From contig NZ_QXFM01000020.1 of assembly GCF_003584015.1 (NCBI RefSeq), positions 16,950 through 80,949 on the forward strand: a DNA stretch of 64,000 nt, in the 5' to 3' direction. The stretch comes from Aurantiacibacter xanthus (GTDB lineage Bacteria; Pseudomonadota; Alphaproteobacteria; Sphingomonadales; Sphingomonadaceae). A program made the translations under genes and the position numbers. Of the stretch, positions 63,172-64,000 are shown piece after piece (the first letter of the stretch is position 1; each line of letters opens with the position of its first letter). The notes beneath the pieces were generated by a model. That model was given only the letters and a program-made list of their open reading frames with translations, was not told the DNA's origin and made no database searches.

Positions 63172-64000
63172 ATGAGTCACGTAGTATTGCAGGCAGACTG
63201 GACCGCGCGCGAAGACCTCGCGCAGTTGGTCGGCGTCCTCGGCGCGGACAACCTGCGCTGGGTCGGCGGCGCGGTGCGCGACAGCCTGCTCGGGGCCGAG
63301 GTCCACGATATCGACGCTGCCACCACGCTCCACCCGCAAGCGGTGATGGCCGCGCTGAACGAGGCCGGGATCAAGGTCATCCCCACCGGGATAGACCATG
63401 GCACCGTCACCGCCGTGCTGGCGGACGGGAATGTCGAGATCACCACCCTGCGCAAGGACGTCGCCACCGATGGCCGCCGCGCGACAGTCGCCTTCGCCGA
63501 AGACTGGGCGGAAGACGCAAGCCGCCGCGATTTCACCATCAATGCGCTTTACGCCCATCCGCTCAGCCTTGAAATCTCAGACTATTTCGCGGGCCTTGCC
63601 GACCTTGACGCCCGCCGCGTCCGCTTCATCGGCGAGGCGCGCGAGCGGATCGCGGAGGACCACCTGCGCATCCTGCGCTACTACCGCTTTCAGGCCCGCT
63701 TCGGAGCCATGCTCGACGGCGAGGCGGAGGAAGCCTGCGCCGATATGGCGGCCACACTAAAGGGCCTGTCGCGCGAGCGGGTGGCGGGCGAATTGCTCGC
63801 CCTCCTCGCGCTGCCCGAGCCGCTGGCCACGGTCGAGCGCATGTTCGCGCGCGGGGTGCTGCCGGTTGTCCTGCCCGAGGTCACGGCGGCGACCATGGCC
63901 GAGCTTGCCGCGCTGATCGCCTTCGAGCAGGCACAAGTCGCCAAACCCGCGCCGCTGCGTCGGCTGGCGGCGATGCTGCCCGCCGAACCGAAGCTGGCCG
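63172..64000 (+). CDS. cca: tRNA CCA-adding nucleotidyltransferase (C-terminus beyond window)
   Basis: Class II nucleotidyltransferase that adds or repairs the 3' CCA of tRNAs, or a poly(A) polymerase-like relative. 276 codons are visible; the family is usually 380-420, so the end lies right of the window. R-W-V-G-G-A-V-R-D-S-L-L-G near residue 25, H-D-I-D-A-A-T with the metal-binding Asp near 40, and R-R-D-F-T-I-N-A-L near 118 are diagnostic. ATG 63172 follows GGTGAG and comes directly after a repeat arm. Confidence 0.9.
   Translation, partial: MSHVVLQADWTAREDLAQLVGVLGADNLRWVGGAVRDSLLGAEVHDIDAATTLHPQAVMAALNEAGIKVIPTGIDHGTVTAVLADGNVEITTLRKDVATDGRRATVAFAEDWAEDASRRDFTINALYAHPLSLEISDYFAGLADLDARRVRFIGEARERIAEDHLRILRYYRFQARFGAMLDGEAEEACADMAATLKGLSRERVAGELLALLALPEPLATVERMFARGVLPVVLPEVTAATMAELAALIAFEQAQVAKPAPLRRLAAMLPAEPKLA

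Overview
This window is a high-GC chromosomal segment from an alphaproteobacterium, most likely order Sphingomonadales and plausibly family Erythrobacteraceae. That placement is an inference from the gene content: a class I lysyl-tRNA synthetase, the rpmF-plsX-fabH-ihfA-merR cluster, an atpHAGDC operon without the F0 genes, split pntAA/pntAB/pntB, a CcrM-type methyltransferase, a 40-residue aa3-oxidase subunit IV and a LOV histidine kinase of the kind known from Erythrobacter. Almost all of it is core chromosome with tight gene packing. No gap between genes exceeds 300 bases, and I see no rRNA, tRNA, CRISPR array, prophage or insertion sequence.

Layout. 1-9.5 kb: a GH3 lipoprotein cut by the window edge, a YitT-like membrane protein, ettA, a GIY-YIG nuclease wrapped in palindromes, a ClC transporter, an RcnB-like protein, a 2OG-Fe(II) oxygenase and class I lysS. 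9.5-20.4 kb: an MscS channel, a tannase-like esterase, an XPD/DinG helicase coupled to a SixA-like phosphatase, the rpmF-plsX-fabH-ihfA-merR block, a MAPEG protein, an MBL hydrolase and an S24 regulator. 20.4-31.6 kb: two small unknown genes behind an exact LexA-type box, an aldehyde dehydrogenase, a 2-hydroxyacid dehydrogenase, cysS, cobT, a DUF2490 protein behind a PHO-like box, a DUF4197 lipoprotein and priA. 31.6-41 kb: an orphan LOV histidine kinase, ada, a membrane-anchored trypsin-like protease and the ATP synthase F1 operon, which carries palindromic repeats between its genes.

41-54 kb: an HNH nuclease, a GT39-like membrane protein, two DMT transporters, an orphan CpaF ATPase, an entericidin-like lipoprotein, the dgt/NAD-binding/DUF938 operon (middle gene with an in-frame stop), the transhydrogenase operon, a COX IV peptide and an NtrC-like regulator with a changed GAFTGA loop. 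54-64 kb: folP, a lower-GC DUF2971 gene, a second GIY-YIG gene in the same palindrome setting, ccrM behind a cluster of GANTC sites and a DnaA box, a Ca2+/Na+ antiporter, rnhB, a PQQ-type sugar dehydrogenase, GNAT, DUF1285 and Nudix proteins, and a tRNA CCA-adding enzyme cut by the right edge.

The observations I consider most worth following are four. (1) The two GIY-YIG paralogues have stop codons built into the same covarying palindrome, which looks like a nuclease-linked repeat system. (2) Seven GANTC sites and a perfect DnaA box lie in the ccrM leader. (3) A LexA-type box precedes two uncharacterised small genes. (4) An otherwise intact operon gene has an in-frame stop.
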